Assembly (NCBI GenBank): GCA_965216605.1
Contig: CBDCGG010000002.1
Location: 496,001 to 560,000 of the forward strand
From: JABAAW01 sp965216605
GTDB taxonomy: Bacteria > Pseudomonadota > Alphaproteobacteria > JABAAW01
DNA: 64,000 nucleotides
Direction of reading: 5' to 3'
Of this stretch, positions 31,849 through 40,768 are shown piece by piece. The notes below the pieces were generated by a model. It was given only the letters and a program-made list of their open reading frames with translations. It did not search any database and was not told the DNA's origin. Both the position numbers and the translations under genes were made by a program. The stretch's first letter is position 1, and the number at the start of each line of letters is the position of its first letter.

Positions 31849-34800
31849 CTAACTACAGCCCGTCGTCTGTCCACAAGTCGTGCAAGCATAACAAGAACCA
31901 CTGCGCACAAGCGTGATATGCCCACAAAAATCACAAGAATCCCCAATCCCCTCATCCATCGTCTGTGTCTGTGTCTGTGAAGACAACTCTTCTGCCTCGA
32001 TCACGCTCTCGCCCGCAAGCGCAGTGTGACTCACACCGCTCCCGCCATTTCCATTCTTATTTTTATTGCCGTTGCCGTTTCCGTTACGTTTCACACTGAG
32101 CTCGCGGCGCACATAGCCGCTGCTGGTGAGTTTCGTCATGTGTTTTTTTAGGTGGTCGATAGCCGCCAAAGCCTCCTCGCTCAAACGCCCCTCGTCCTTA
32201 CCCTTGCCAAGCCCCGTGAAGTCAGCCTCAGGCAACTCGATGTGTCCCAAGTCGTCGCGTCCCAAGTAGCTTATGGCAAGCTCGCGGAAGATGTAATCAA
32301 GAATAGAAGTGGCGTTGCGAATCGAAGCGTTCTCACGCACGATGCCGCTCGGCTCGAAGCGCGTGAAGGTGAAAGCATCGGCGAACTCTCTGAGCGGTAC
32401 GCCGTATTGCAAGCCGATGGAAACAGCGATGGCAAAGTTGTTCATCATAGAACGAAAAGCCGCCCCCTCCTTATGCATGTCGATGAAGATTTCTCCCAAC
32501 GATCCGTCCTCGTATTCACCCGTATGCAGATAAACCTTATGCCCCCCAACAACGGCTTTTTGCGTGTAGCTCTTGCGACGCGCGGGCAAACGGTCGCGCT
32601 CGCCTCGTATGCTCGGCTGTACTTGTGTCGAGGTTTTCTTCTCCTCTGCCGCAAGCGTCTGCTTGTACTGCTCGAACAGATCGCGCGCGATTTTCTCGGC
32701 GAGTTTGTGAATGTGCGCCTGCGTCTCTGCTACGGGCGATTCCTCCTTTTCGCCGCGTGAGGATGTCAGAGGCTGCGAGAGCTTCGAGCCATCGCGGTAA
32801 AGCGCGTTGGCTTTTAGTCCCAACTTCCAAGATTCCTCAAAGGCTTGTTGGCAATCTTCGATCGTGGCGTGATGCGGCATGTTGACAGTCTTCGATATAG
32901 CACCCGATATGAAAGGCTGAGCGGCTGCCATCATGCGAATATGACTTTCAAACGAAAGGCTGCGTTTTCCCTCGATCCCGCAGGAGGTTGCGCAGTCGAA
33001 AACAGCGAGGTGTTTCTCTTGCAACAAAGGCACTCCCTCGACGGTGAGCCTTCCGCAAATCTCCGCATTGGCATCCGCAATCTCTTGCGCAGAAAATCCC
33101 AACGCCGCCAGCACATCGCCATTGCGTACAACAAGACGCTGAAACGCCTTCGCGCCCAGCGTGTGCGGCGTGAAGGCGTTGCGAATGTGGAAGGCACTTT
33201 TCAAGGCACGCTCGATGGCTTGGACAGATTTGCTCGTTATTCCTTCGCGCTCCAAGCGTGCGCGCGACAAGCCCTTGTCGTTCGACGAAAGCTTGCCGCT
33301 ACCCACGACGGCTTGCTCGATAGCAAGCGCGCTTTCCTCGATGTATCCCAGCGATCGCAAGGCTGCGGAGAGGGTGGGATTGACGATCTTGAGCATGCCT
33401 CCGCCGGCGAGTTTCTTCATCTTGACGAGCGCGAAATCGGGCTCGATGCCCATCGTCGCGCAATCCATGACGATGCCGATCGTGCCTGTCGGAGCGATCA
33501 CGCTAACTTGGGCGTTACGAAAGCCGTGCTGCTCGCCCTTCTCGATGACACGATCCCAAACCTCTCGCGCCGCCGCGGCGAGAGCCTTGTCGCTGCACTC
33601 TGAACTTTCAAACGCTACAGGAGGACGGCTCAACCCTTCGTAGTCGCCGTCCTTGCCTTGAGATTTGCCATAAAAATTACCCTGAGATTTACTTTGATCT
33701 TTTCCTTGTGCGGCACGGCGATGGTTGCGCATGACGCGCAGCATAGGTTCTTTGTTTTCTGGAAAGCGTGCGAAAGCGCCGAGTTCGGCAGCCATCTCTG
33801 CGCTTGTCTCGTAGGCTGTTCCGCTCATCAGCGAGCTTATGGCGGCGCAAAAGCTTCTGCCCTCGCTGCTATCGTAGGGGACGCCGAAACTCATGAGCGT
33901 GCCGCCCAAGTTGGCGAACCCAAGTCCCAGCGTGCGAAAGTCGTAGGAGTTGCGGGCGATGGCTTGCGAGGGAAACTGCGCCATGGCGACCGATATTTCC
34001 AAGGCGCAAGTCCACAAGCGCGTTGCGTGCGTGAAGGCTTCGGTGAGAAATCCTTCGTCGCTGCAGAATTGCAAGAGGTTGAAGGAGGCGAGGTTGCAAG
34101 CCGTATCGTCGAGAAACATGTATTCCGAGCAAGGATTCGATGCGTTGATGCGTCCCGAGTTCGGGCAGGTGTGCCATTCGTTGATGGTGGTATCAAACTG
34201 AATGCCGGGGTCGGCGCTTGCCCATGCGGCGTCGGCGATTTTTGTCCACAGCGTTCGAGCGGCGAGAGTTTTGTGCGTTTTTTCGTCAGTGCGGCGGGTG
34301 AGATGCCAGGGCTCATCGCGCTCGACGGCTTGGAGAAATCGCTCGCTGACGCGCACGCTGTTGTTGGCATTTTGTCCCGATACGGTGAGGTAGGCGTTGC
34401 CCTGCCAGTCTGTATCGAAGGTCGAGAAGGGAATGCGTCGTTCGCCTTGCCGTGCTTTCAGCAGGGCTTTGACGAGAATCGATTCAGGGATACGCTCGCT
34501 GCGCGCTGCCTTGAGGGCGGAGGCGAGCAGGGGATTGGTAAGCTCATCGTAGCGTTGTTCTTTGGGGATGTCGTCGCTGTGCGCGGCGTCCAAGACATTG
34601 TCGAGGTGTTGTTGGCAACGTTGTGCGCCGACGACCAACGATGCGACTTTTTGTTCTTCAAGCACTTTCCAATCGATGAACTCTTCTACATCGGGGTGAT
34701 CGATATCGACGACGACCATTTTGGCGGCTCGGCGGGTTGTGCCGCCCGACTTGATGGCACCGGCGGCACGGTCGCCGATCTTGAGAAACGACATGAGCCC

Positions 34801-35556
34801 CGACGAGTATCCTCCGCCAGACAGGGGTTCGTTTTCGCCGCGCAGTTGTGAGAAGTTGCTCCCTGTTCCTGAACCAAATTTGAACAGGCGAGCTTCGCGC
34901 ACCCACAGATCCATGATGCCGCCTTCGCCGACTAGGTCGTCCTTGACCGATTGGATGAAGCAGGCGTGGGGTTGCGGGCGTTCGTATGCTGAGTTCGCCA
35001 GCGCGAGGTTATCGGTTTTCTCGTCTACATACCAGTGTCCTTGTGGCGGACCTTCGATACCGTAGGCCCAGTGCATCCCTGTGTTGAACCATTGGGGAGA
35101 GTTGGGCGAGGCGATTTGTTTAGCGAGCATGTAGCGCATTTCGTCGAAGAAGGCTTGTGCGTCTTCTTCGCTATCGAAGTAGCCGTTTTTTGCTCCCCAG
35201 TATGTCCAGGTGCCTGTGATTCGGGCGAAGACTTGTTTGGCGCTTACTTCGCCTGTTGTTTGCTCTTCTTTGGGGAGGGCGTTGAGTTTTTGTGTATTGG
35301 GGATGGATCGTTCGATGAAGGTTGGGATGCCTTCTTCTGGGACGGGTTGGAGGTATTTGGGGATACCTCGACGGCGGAAGTATTTTTGCGCGAGGATATC
35401 GGTTGCGGTTGAGGACCAGGACTTGGGGACTTCCACATTTTTTTGTTGGAAGACGATATTGCCTGAGGCGTCTTGGAGAGAGGCAGAGACGCGGTGAAAG
35501 GGGATGGAGGCGTAGGGGCTTGCGCCGGCGCGTGTGTAGTGGCGGGGGATCTTCAA
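31849..35556 (-). CDS. nrdJ: Adenosylcobalamin-dependent ribonucleotide reductase (class II)
   Basis: The product is 1235 aa, the size of the large NrdJ proteins of alphaproteobacteria. The N-terminus KIPRHYTRAGASPYA matches the family, so TTG 35556 is accepted as the start although no Shine-Dalgarno site is visible. NPCSEYMFLDDTACNLASFN, GTGSNFSQLRGE, the TGTIGIVMDCATMGIEPDF block and a C-terminal CDFCGH..CYACTTCG cysteine cluster are present. It makes deoxynucleotides without oxygen dependence but needs vitamin B12. No nrdAB is seen in the window. A cobalamin riboswitch was looked for upstream and not found. Confidence 0.96.
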   Translation of the reverse strand: MKIPRHYTRAGASPYASIPFHRVSASLQDASGNIVFQQKNVEVPKSWSSTATDILAQKYFRRRGIPKYLQPVPEEGIPTFIERSIPNTQKLNALPKEEQTTGEVSAKQVFARITGTWTYWGAKNGYFDSEEDAQAFFDEMRYMLAKQIASPNSPQWFNTGMHWAYGIEGPPQGHWYVDEKTDNLALANSAYERPQPHACFIQSVKDDLVGEGGIMDLWVREARLFKFGSGTGSNFSQLRGENEPLSGGGYSSGLMSFLKIGDRAAGAIKSGGTTRRAAKMVVVDIDHPDVEEFIDWKVLEEQKVASLVVGAQRCQQHLDNVLDAAHSDDIPKEQRYDELTNPLLASALKAARSERIPESILVKALLKARQGERRIPFSTFDTDWQGNAYLTVSGQNANNSVRVSERFLQAVERDEPWHLTRRTDEKTHKTLAARTLWTKIADAAWASADPGIQFDTTINEWHTCPNSGRINASNPCSEYMFLDDTACNLASFNLLQFCSDEGFLTEAFTHATRLWTCALEISVAMAQFPSQAIARNSYDFRTLGLGFANLGGTLMSFGVPYDSSEGRSFCAAISSLMSGTAYETSAEMAAELGAFARFPENKEPMLRVMRNHRRAAQGKDQSKSQGNFYGKSQGKDGDYEGLSRPPVAFESSECSDKALAAAAREVWDRVIEKGEQHGFRNAQVSVIAPTGTIGIVMDCATMGIEPDFALVKMKKLAGGGMLKIVNPTLSAALRSLGYIEESALAIEQAVVGSGKLSSNDKGLSRARLEREGITSKSVQAIERALKSAFHIRNAFTPHTLGAKAFQRLVVRNGDVLAALGFSAQEIADANAEICGRLTVEGVPLLQEKHLAVFDCATSCGIEGKRSLSFESHIRMMAAAQPFISGAISKTVNMPHHATIEDCQQAFEESWKLGLKANALYRDGSKLSQPLTSSRGEKEESPVAETQAHIHKLAEKIARDLFEQYKQTLAAEEKKTSTQVQPSIRGERDRLPARRKSYTQKAVVGGHKVYLHTGEYEDGSLGEIFIDMHKEGAAFRSMMNNFAIAVSIGLQYGVPLREFADAFTFTRFEPSGIVRENASIRNATSILDYIFRELAISYLGRDDLGHIELPEADFTGLGKGKDEGRLSEEALAAIDHLKKHMTKLTSSGYVRRELSVKRNGNGNGNKNKNGNGGSGVSHTALAGESVIEAEELSSQTQTQTMDEGIGDSCDFCGHITLVRSGSCYACTTCGQTTGCS

Positions 35557-35899
35557 GGGAGCAGTAGGGGTTAGGGGGGGTCAATAGTAAGTAGCCGAAG
35601 GCAGTATAGCCTCTGATGGACGATGGTGGGCTACGATGGGCTATTCACCTAGATACTTATTGAAATGCTTTTTGGGTTGTCCACAAGTTTTTTTTTGTCT
35701 AACGACGCGCACGTAGTGCGCGGGGGGGTGTGGGGGGATAAATTCCCCCCACGAAGACCCCGCGTCAGCGGAGCGCGCGTAAGCGCGCTTTAACTACGCG
35801 TGAGCGAAGCGAAACGCGCAGCCTCTTATTCAAAAGCGCACGACTTGTCGTCAATACGAAAAGCGCGTTATTTTCCAAAAGCTCTGCTACACTCCCCCC
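35557..35899. other. 343-bp intergenic region between divergent nrdJ and NDUFA12 genes
   Basis: No gene is seen. The left part (35557-35695) should hold the nrdJ promoter; a TATACT-like box occurs on the minus strand near 35605. The right part holds an inverted copy of the dispersed repeat. GC-rich palindromes dominate 35700-35860. Confidence 0.6.
35700..35860 (-). repeat. Dispersed intergenic repeat, copy 4 (inverted)
   Basis: Read on the minus strand, it gives the core GCGCTTTTGAATAAGAGGCT (35820-35839), then GCTGACGCGGGGTCTT, then the hairpin GTGGGGGGA-ATTTA-TCCCCCCAC (35730-35752), then ACACCCCC. The order is the same as in the copy at 26.3 kb. The inner GGGGATAAATTCCCC also forms the 17-bp tandem array at 56.9 kb. 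Confidence 0.75.
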
Positions 35900-36241
35900 A
35901 TGCCCACCGCCATCACCCTCCTCCAAACCCTCCTCCACGGTCGTCTCGTCGGACGCGACTCCCTCCATAACCGATACTACCAAGACAAAAATCCCAAAAA
36001 AAACCGCCGATGGGTCATCTATAACAAAAAACCCGAAGACGCATCCCTCATTACCCCCGCCTGGCACGCCTGGATGCACCACACTACCAATATCCCCCCC
36101 TCCCAATCCCCTACCCCGCGACTCCAACACGCCTGGCAAAAACCCCATCAACCCAATCTCACCGGAACAGCCAAATCTCGACGCTCGACAAAAAAACAAC
36201 CCCCCAAATCCTACGAAGCCTGGACACCTCCCGCCCGCTAA
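35900..36241 (+). CDS. NADH:ubiquinone oxidoreductase accessory subunit NDUFA12 homologue
   Basis: The product is 113 aa. Family motifs: LVGRDSLHNRYYQDKN, RRWVIYN, PAWHAWMHHT and PNLTGTA, ending in YEAWTPP. This is the alphaproteobacterial homologue of mitochondrial B17.2/NDUFA12, an accessory subunit of complex I. It stands upstream of mlaD-like genes and a DUF2155 gene, as in many alphaproteobacteria. A Lys/Ser/Pro-rich stretch in the last third replaces the usual SYRPWGS region. Confidence 0.9.
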   Translation: MPTAITLLQTLLHGRLVGRDSLHNRYYQDKNPKKNRRWVIYNKKPEDASLITPAWHAWMHHTTNIPPSQSPTPRLQHAWQKPHQPNLTGTAKSRRSTKKQPPKSYEAWTPPAR

Positions 36242-36308
36242 TCCCCAATCCCCAATCTGAAGCTCCGCCTTGACAACCCCAAAACCCTCGCCAATCTCCA
36301 CCGCGAAA

Positions 36309-36812
36309 ATGCTCGCACGGCGACAACGCATCCAACACCGACTCTACGGAGCCATCACGATCCTCTTCTTCTCCCTGTTGCTCGCTCATTCCTACCGCGC
36401 CGATAGAAGCAACGCCGCCAACCAAGCCATTACCCTCTTCGCCGACTTCCTCAAAGTTCAGGGGCTGCGCGTAGGAAATTCTGTCACACTGGGAGGCGTT
36501 ACCATCGGAAAAGTAACGAAAGTCTCGCTGCAAAAGCCCTCGCTGAACGTGCGCGTGCAAATCGCCATAGGCAACACCCTCGCTATCCCCGCCGACAGCG
36601 CCGCGATCATCCGAGCCCAAGACCTGTCAGGAACCATGAACCTCGTAGTCGAGCCAGGCGGCGAAGAAGAATCCCTGCAAGAAGGAGATTTCTTCACCTT
36701 CACGCGCGAACCCATCGAACTGCCCCAACTGATCACAACGATCGTCGAACGCGCCGAACGCAATGTCGCGCGTCCCGACGACACGCAACAAAACCACAGG
36801 AGCTCCCAATGA
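36309..36812 (+). CDS. MlaD-like MCE domain protein, first of two
   Basis: The product is 167 aa from ATG 36309 (TTG 36270 would add 13 residues). One N-terminal membrane segment (AITILFFSLLLAHSY) is followed by an MCE domain: LFADFLKVQGLRVGNSVTLG, GVTIGKVTKVSL, then the NLVVEPGG strand. MCE proteins form hexameric rings that shuttle phospholipids between the membranes. It overlaps the second mlaD-like gene (ATGA). Compared with the second copy it is more diverged from canonical MlaD. Confidence 0.85.
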   Translation: MLARRQRIQHRLYGAITILFFSLLLAHSYRADRSNAANQAITLFADFLKVQGLRVGNSVTLGGVTIGKVTKVSLQKPSLNVRVQIAIGNTLAIPADSAAIIRAQDLSGTMNLVVEPGGEEESLQEGDFFTFTREPIELPQLITTIVERAERNVARPDDTQQNHRSSQ

Positions 36813-37255
36813 AACACAGCTGGTTTGAACTGATCGCAGGATTTGCCGCGCTCGCCTGCGCCGTCGTATTCTTCCTGTATGCAACGGCAGAAGAAACGGA
36901 AGAAGGCGAACAAACCTTTACCGCACACTTTACCTCCAGCCGCGGCGTCGTGCGCGGTAGCGAAGTGCGCCTTAACGGCGTGGTGATCGGCAAGGTCACG
37001 CGCGTCCATATCGACCAAGACGTCTTCGATGCCGTGATGACGCTCACCATCCAAGATTCTCTGCGCCTGCCCTTCGATAGCATGCTGGTAGCACAAAGCC
37101 CCCTGCTACTGGGCGAAGCCTACCTCAATGTAATCCCAGGTAAAGAAACTACCGCCCTGCAAAGCGGCGATCGCATCGTCTCGACACGAAGCGAACCCAC
37201 CTTCGAGGAAATTCTAGAACGCGCCGTCTTCGTTGTCGGAGAGCAAGCGCGATGA
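36809..37255 (+). CDS. mlaD: MlaD-like MCE domain protein, second of two
   Basis: The product is 148 aa. N-terminal anchor LIAGFAALACAVVFFLY precedes the MCE domain FTSSRGVVRGSEVRLNGVVIG, KVTRVHI and LLLGEAYLNVIPG. It is closer to canonical MlaD than the gene before it. It overlaps both neighbours by 4 bp (ATGA), so it is part of one transcript with the DUF2155 gene. mlaE/mlaF are not in the window. Confidence 0.88.
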   Translation: MKHSWFELIAGFAALACAVVFFLYATAEETEEGEQTFTAHFTSSRGVVRGSEVRLNGVVIGKVTRVHIDQDVFDAVMTLTIQDSLRLPFDSMLVAQSPLLLGEAYLNVIPGKETTALQSGDRIVSTRSEPTFEEILERAVFVVGEQAR

Positions 37256-37737
37256 CACCTCGCCCTGCGCAACCTTGCCCGCACAACCCCAACATCGCTG
37301 CTGTTGCGATGACTATGTCCATGATCATGGCCATGGCGATGGCGATGGTGATTGCGATTGTTTTCTCGCCTCCCCTAGCTTTCGGGCAAGATGTGCTCGA
37401 CGACGAGGATGCTTCCTCTGCCGAGCCTTTCGCTTCCTCGCAAAGTCTGAAAGGAGGGTCGAGCGCATCGCTGATCGGCTTGAACAAACGCTCGGGACAG
37501 GCGCGTAAGCTGCGCGCTCCCGTCGGACAAAGCTTGCGCTTCGAAACGCTTACGATCAACCTGGTTTCTTGCACGCGCATCCTCTATCCGCGCTTTGAAG
37601 ATTCGGCAGCCTTGCTGTCGATCTCGGAGCGGAAAGAAGGAGTCTTGTTTAAAGGCTGGATGTACGCACAATATCCCTCGTTGAGCGCGATGGATCACCC
37701 GATTTACGATGTGTGGGTCGAACGCTGTCTGCCTTGA
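37252..37737 (+). CDS. DUF2155 domain protein, secreted
   Basis: The product is 161 aa. An N-terminal hydrophobic signal (AMTMSMIMAMAMAMVIAIVF) ends near ALAFG-like PLAFGQ. The mature part has LNKRSGQARKLRAPVGQSLRFETL, SCTRILYP and KGWMYAQYPSLSAMDHPIYDVWV, split here for length; this is the DUF2155 pattern. The Met-Ala repeat in the signal comes from ATGGCG units. Function is unknown; conserved linkage to mlaD suggests an envelope role. Confidence 0.88.
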   Translation: MTPRPAQPCPHNPNIAAVAMTMSMIMAMAMAMVIAIVFSPPLAFGQDVLDDEDASSAEPFASSQSLKGGSSASLIGLNKRSGQARKLRAPVGQSLRFETLTINLVSCTRILYPRFEDSAALLSISERKEGVLFKGWMYAQYPSLSAMDHPIYDVWVERCLP

Positions 37738-37827
37738 CAAGTCCACGACAAGGACATGACAAGGACATGACACAAAGGTTGGGACACGATGGGTGCAACA
37801 CGCGACACGCACAAAGTTCTCGTTCTC

Positions 37828-37901
37828 GGCGGAGTAGCTCAGTTGGTTAGAGCAACGGAATCATAATCCGTGTGTCGGGGGTTCAAGTCCCTCCTCCGCT
37901 A
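37828..37901 (+). tRNA. tRNA-Met (anticodon CAT), elongator type
   Basis: 74 nt. The acceptor stem GGCGGAG pairs with CTCCGCT (one G-T pair). D arm GCTC..GAGC, anticodon arm ACGGA-ATCATAA-TCCGT with CAT, and T arm GGGGG-TTCAAGT-CCCTC are all present. CCA is not encoded. The body resembles alphaproteobacterial elongator tRNA-Met rather than lysidine tRNA-Ile. The last three bases overlap the stop codon of the convergent EamA gene. Confidence 0.93.
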
Positions 37902-38822
37902 TTTTTTGCGCTTTTTAGACCGCCCCCCTCCCTGAAAGACGGCGCGCACCACCCTGCCGTCGATGAGCGCAAGCCCAAAAGCAACGAGGGCAAAGCCCGC
38001 CCAAACCTGCAAGGTGAGAACCTCGTCCAAAAAAATAGCCCCCAAGGTGATGGCGATCGGCGCAATGATCAAGGTGCATAGCAGAAGGTTGGCAACGCCC
38101 GCCGCGCGTAGAAGGCTGTAGTAAAACAGATAGGCAACCGCTGTCGACACAACGCCCAGCCACAAAATCGCCGCCATCGAACGAATGTCGGCTGCCAAAA
38201 AGACTTGCAAGCCGTCGGGCTTTATCCCTATGAAGGGCACAAGAAACAGCGCGCCGCAAGTGGTCATGCCCGCCGCGTGGACGACGGGAGAACCCTCCCG
38301 TATCAGCATCTTGCCGCTCGCGCCGCCAAAAGCATAGCTTACAGCCGCCGCCAGCACGGCGTATTGCGCAAGGCTGGAAACATTGATCTGTTGCAAACTT
38401 TCAATCCCGATAACGACGACAACGCCGCAAAAGCCCGCGGCAACGCCGAGTGCTTTCGTCGTCGTCAACCTTTCGTCCTTGAAGAGAATCGCTGCCAGCA
38501 AGGTTCCGAAGATGGCGGTTGTCGCGTTGAGAACGGCGGCAAGCCCTGAATCGATTTGCTGCTGCCCCCAAGCGATGAGCGTGAAGGGTAGAGAGGTGAT
38601 CAAAACGCCTCCCGCCGCCAAGCCACAAAGAAGACGAAGGCTTTTCGGCACGGCAAGCCCGCGAACAACAACGATCGCCCAAAGAAGCACTGCGCCGATA
38701 CTGATACGCAAAAAGGCGATCGCAGCGGGAGAAAAATTCTCCAGCGCAACATCGATCATAAGAAACGAGCTACCCCAACAGCAGCTTAACCCCAACAACA
38801 ACAGCCAGCTACGCAAACTCAT
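37899..38822 (-). CDS. EamA/DMT family transporter
   Basis: The product is 307 aa with ten membrane segments in two EamA repeats: GLSCCWGSSFLMIDVAL and RISIGAVLLWAIVVVRG open the first, and ALLSYAFGGASGK-like AAAVSYAFGGASGKML starts the second. Family members export amino acids or metabolites; the substrate is unknown. ATG 38822 follows AAAAGGATCG; an upstream ATG at 38861 adds 13 residues without a site. The stop codon TAG lies inside the 3' end of the tRNA-Met gene. Confidence 0.9.
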   Translation of the reverse strand: MSLRSWLLLLGLSCCWGSSFLMIDVALENFSPAAIAFLRISIGAVLLWAIVVVRGLAVPKSLRLLCGLAAGGVLITSLPFTLIAWGQQQIDSGLAAVLNATTAIFGTLLAAILFKDERLTTTKALGVAAGFCGVVVVIGIESLQQINVSSLAQYAVLAAAVSYAFGGASGKMLIREGSPVVHAAGMTTCGALFLVPFIGIKPDGLQVFLAADIRSMAAILWLGVVSTAVAYLFYYSLLRAAGVANLLLCTLIIAPIAITLGAIFLDEVLTLQVWAGFALVAFGLALIDGRVVRAVFQGGGRSKKRKK

Positions 38823-38920
38823 CACGATCCTTTTAAAAAAATTTGTCCCCCTTGTCCTCATGCTAGCATGGGCGTAGGTTTTATCGACAACAAAGAGACT
38901 CTAACTAACCCACCAACCCC

Positions 38921-39688
38921 ATGCTTTACATAGCTTTCCTACGCTTCGTCTACAACCGCATTGTTTTAAAGTCTGGCGGCGTGATAAATTTCTTGTGGAT
39001 TTGGAGCAAAAAGTCCTCTTCGTCAAAGGCATCCTCTGCTAGAAAAGGCGTTTTGTTTTGGCTTTTCTTGCCGTTGCGCTCCATCGTCAGCGTCGTGAGC
39101 GATTTCTTCTCTCGTGCGTTCGACAAACACTCGGAAGCAATCGCGCACGGGCGGTTGGCTACTCACTTAGGCGGACACTTCGGCTTTACGAATACCGACA
39201 AGGGAGCGTTAGTTTTTCTGAAAGAAACATTAGGCGTTGAATCGATGCTCGATGTGGGTTGCGGTCCCGGCAAGCAGGTGCGCCTTGCTCGTCGGCTCGG
39301 CATCGAGGCTTTCGGCGTCGACGGCGACTATACGCTGAAGTTTTCCGAACCCTATTTTTTCTTGCAAGACTTCTCTAAGGGAAAGTTCTCTTGCGACAGA
39401 ACATTCGATCTCGTTTGGTCGGTCGAATTTCTAGAGCATGTCGAAGAGCAATACCAGCCCTTTTACATGGCTACCTTTCGCTTGGCAAAAGCGGTTGTTT
39501 GCACAGCCGCTCTGCCAGGGCAGTTGGGCTTCCACCATGTCAACTGCCGCAAGCAAGCTTACTGGATCGGCGTGTTCAAAAAATACGGCTTTGTCTTCGA
39601 CAAGACCAACACACAGAAGCTACGAGAACACAGCTCGATGGGACGCGACTTCATGCGCGATACGGGCATGCTTTTTATACGCAAATAA
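38921..39688 (+). CDS. Class I SAM-dependent methyltransferase, paralogue 1
   Basis: The product is 255 aa. Motif I is MLDVGCGPGKQVRLAR (near residue 110), and the acidic end of strand 2 is GVDGD. Motif II/III region is FDLVWSVEFLEHVEEQYQPF. It is strongly similar to the gene at 40769 across the C-terminal 190 residues (for example QPFYM, HHVNCR, AYWI.VFKKYGF.FD, MLF at the end). The N-terminal 60 residues are hydrophobic/basic and poorly conserved between the two. The target is unknown. The gene is on the strand opposite to the cox genes that surround it. Confidence 0.85.
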   Translation: MLYIAFLRFVYNRIVLKSGGVINFLWIWSKKSSSSKASSARKGVLFWLFLPLRSIVSVVSDFFSRAFDKHSEAIAHGRLATHLGGHFGFTNTDKGALVFLKETLGVESMLDVGCGPGKQVRLARRLGIEAFGVDGDYTLKFSEPYFFLQDFSKGKFSCDRTFDLVWSVEFLEHVEEQYQPFYMATFRLAKAVVCTAALPGQLGFHHVNCRKQAYWIGVFKKYGFVFDKTNTQKLREHSSMGRDFMRDTGMLFIRK

Positions 39689-39812
39689 GCAAGAGAGCAG
39701 GCTAAGTAGCAGGCAATCGAGCGAGAAAGCGCTAGTCAGCCGCTCTGCTCTGTATTTTTTCCTGCTTTCTCTGCCTGCGGGCTACTGGCTGCTTTGTCAG
39801 TTGACCTAGGAG

Positions 39813-40640
39813 CTACGCGCCCCACCAATAGATGCATACGAAAAGGAATAGCCACACGGCATCGACGAACTGCCAGTACCACGCGGCGGCTTCGAATCCG
39901 AAATGCTGTTGTGGAGTGAAATCCCCTTGCAAGGCGCGGTAGAGACATACGATCAGAAAGATCGTGCCGATGATGACATGGAAGCCATGGAAGCCCGTTG
40001 CCATGTAGAAGGTCGAGCCGTAGATACCGTCTTTCAAAGCGAATGCGGCGTGCGTGTATTCGTACGCCTGCAAGGCGGTGAAGAGGATGCCCAAAGCGAT
40101 CGTTATCGACAAGCCTTTGATGAGCCCTGCTCGATCACCCTCGATGAGCGCGCGATGCGCCCAAGTAGCGGTCGTTCCAGACAGCAACAAGACGACCGTG
40201 TTGGTGAATGGCAGTCCGAAAGCATCGAAGGGACGGATGCCTTCAGGCGGCCAGACGCCTCCGATCTGCTCGCTCGGAAAGAGCGACGCATTGAAGAATG
40301 CCCAAAAGAAGGCGAAGAAGAACATGACTTCGGAAAAGATGAAGAGCACCATGCCATAGCGCAACCCCAGCTGGACGACGGGTTTGTGGTCTCCCTTGTG
40401 CGCCTCGGCGATGACATCGCGCCACCAAAGCGCCACCGTCAGCAGAAGCAGAAAACTGCCGGGCAGTAGCAACCATCCTCCCCACGCCTCCAGCATCGAG
40501 GTGGGCGACTCTCCCAACAGGGAGGGATGCAGGTAGAGGATAAAACCCCCCATAAACATAAAGCCGGCAAGCGCGCCCAACGCAGGCCAAGGGCTAGGGT
40601 CGACCAAATGATAATCGTGCGAAGGTGTAGATGCAGACAT
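39813..40640 (-). CDS. ctaE: Cytochrome c oxidase subunit III
   Basis: The product is 275 aa with seven membrane segments. Typical subunit III pieces: PSPWPALGALAGFM, GLRYGMVLFIFSEVMFFFAFF, WPPEGIRPFDAFGLPFTNT, and HGFHVIIGTIFL. It stabilises the aa3-type oxidase. It is separated from ctaG by a plus-strand methyltransferase gene, so it must have its own promoter. A TGTTGG/CCAACA inverted repeat at 40668-40686 lies upstream. Confidence 0.97.
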   Translation of the reverse strand: MSASTPSHDYHLVDPSPWPALGALAGFMFMGGFILYLHPSLLGESPTSMLEAWGGWLLLPGSFLLLLTVALWWRDVIAEAHKGDHKPVVQLGLRYGMVLFIFSEVMFFFAFFWAFFNASLFPSEQIGGVWPPEGIRPFDAFGLPFTNTVVLLLSGTTATWAHRALIEGDRAGLIKGLSITIALGILFTALQAYEYTHAAFALKDGIYGSTFYMATGFHGFHVIIGTIFLIVCLYRALQGDFTPQQHFGFEAAAWYWQFVDAVWLFLFVCIYWWGA

Positions 40641-40768
40641 GACATCCTCAAAACAAGTCTCGTGAAGTGTTGGATACCCCCCAACATCTCTATTGCGATT
40701 ATAGACGACATGTCGGGCTAATGGTCAAAAATTTGTTTTCCTTTCCCTCCTCATGCTAGGATCACTCC

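Noticed and set aside
33658..34851. 397-codon plus-strand open frame inside nrdJ
   Set aside because: Entirely antisense to conserved NrdJ motifs; no start signal and no recognisable fold.
35557..35700. Cobalamin riboswitch ahead of nrdJ
   Set aside because: No B12-box-like sequence could be found on the minus strand in the leader.
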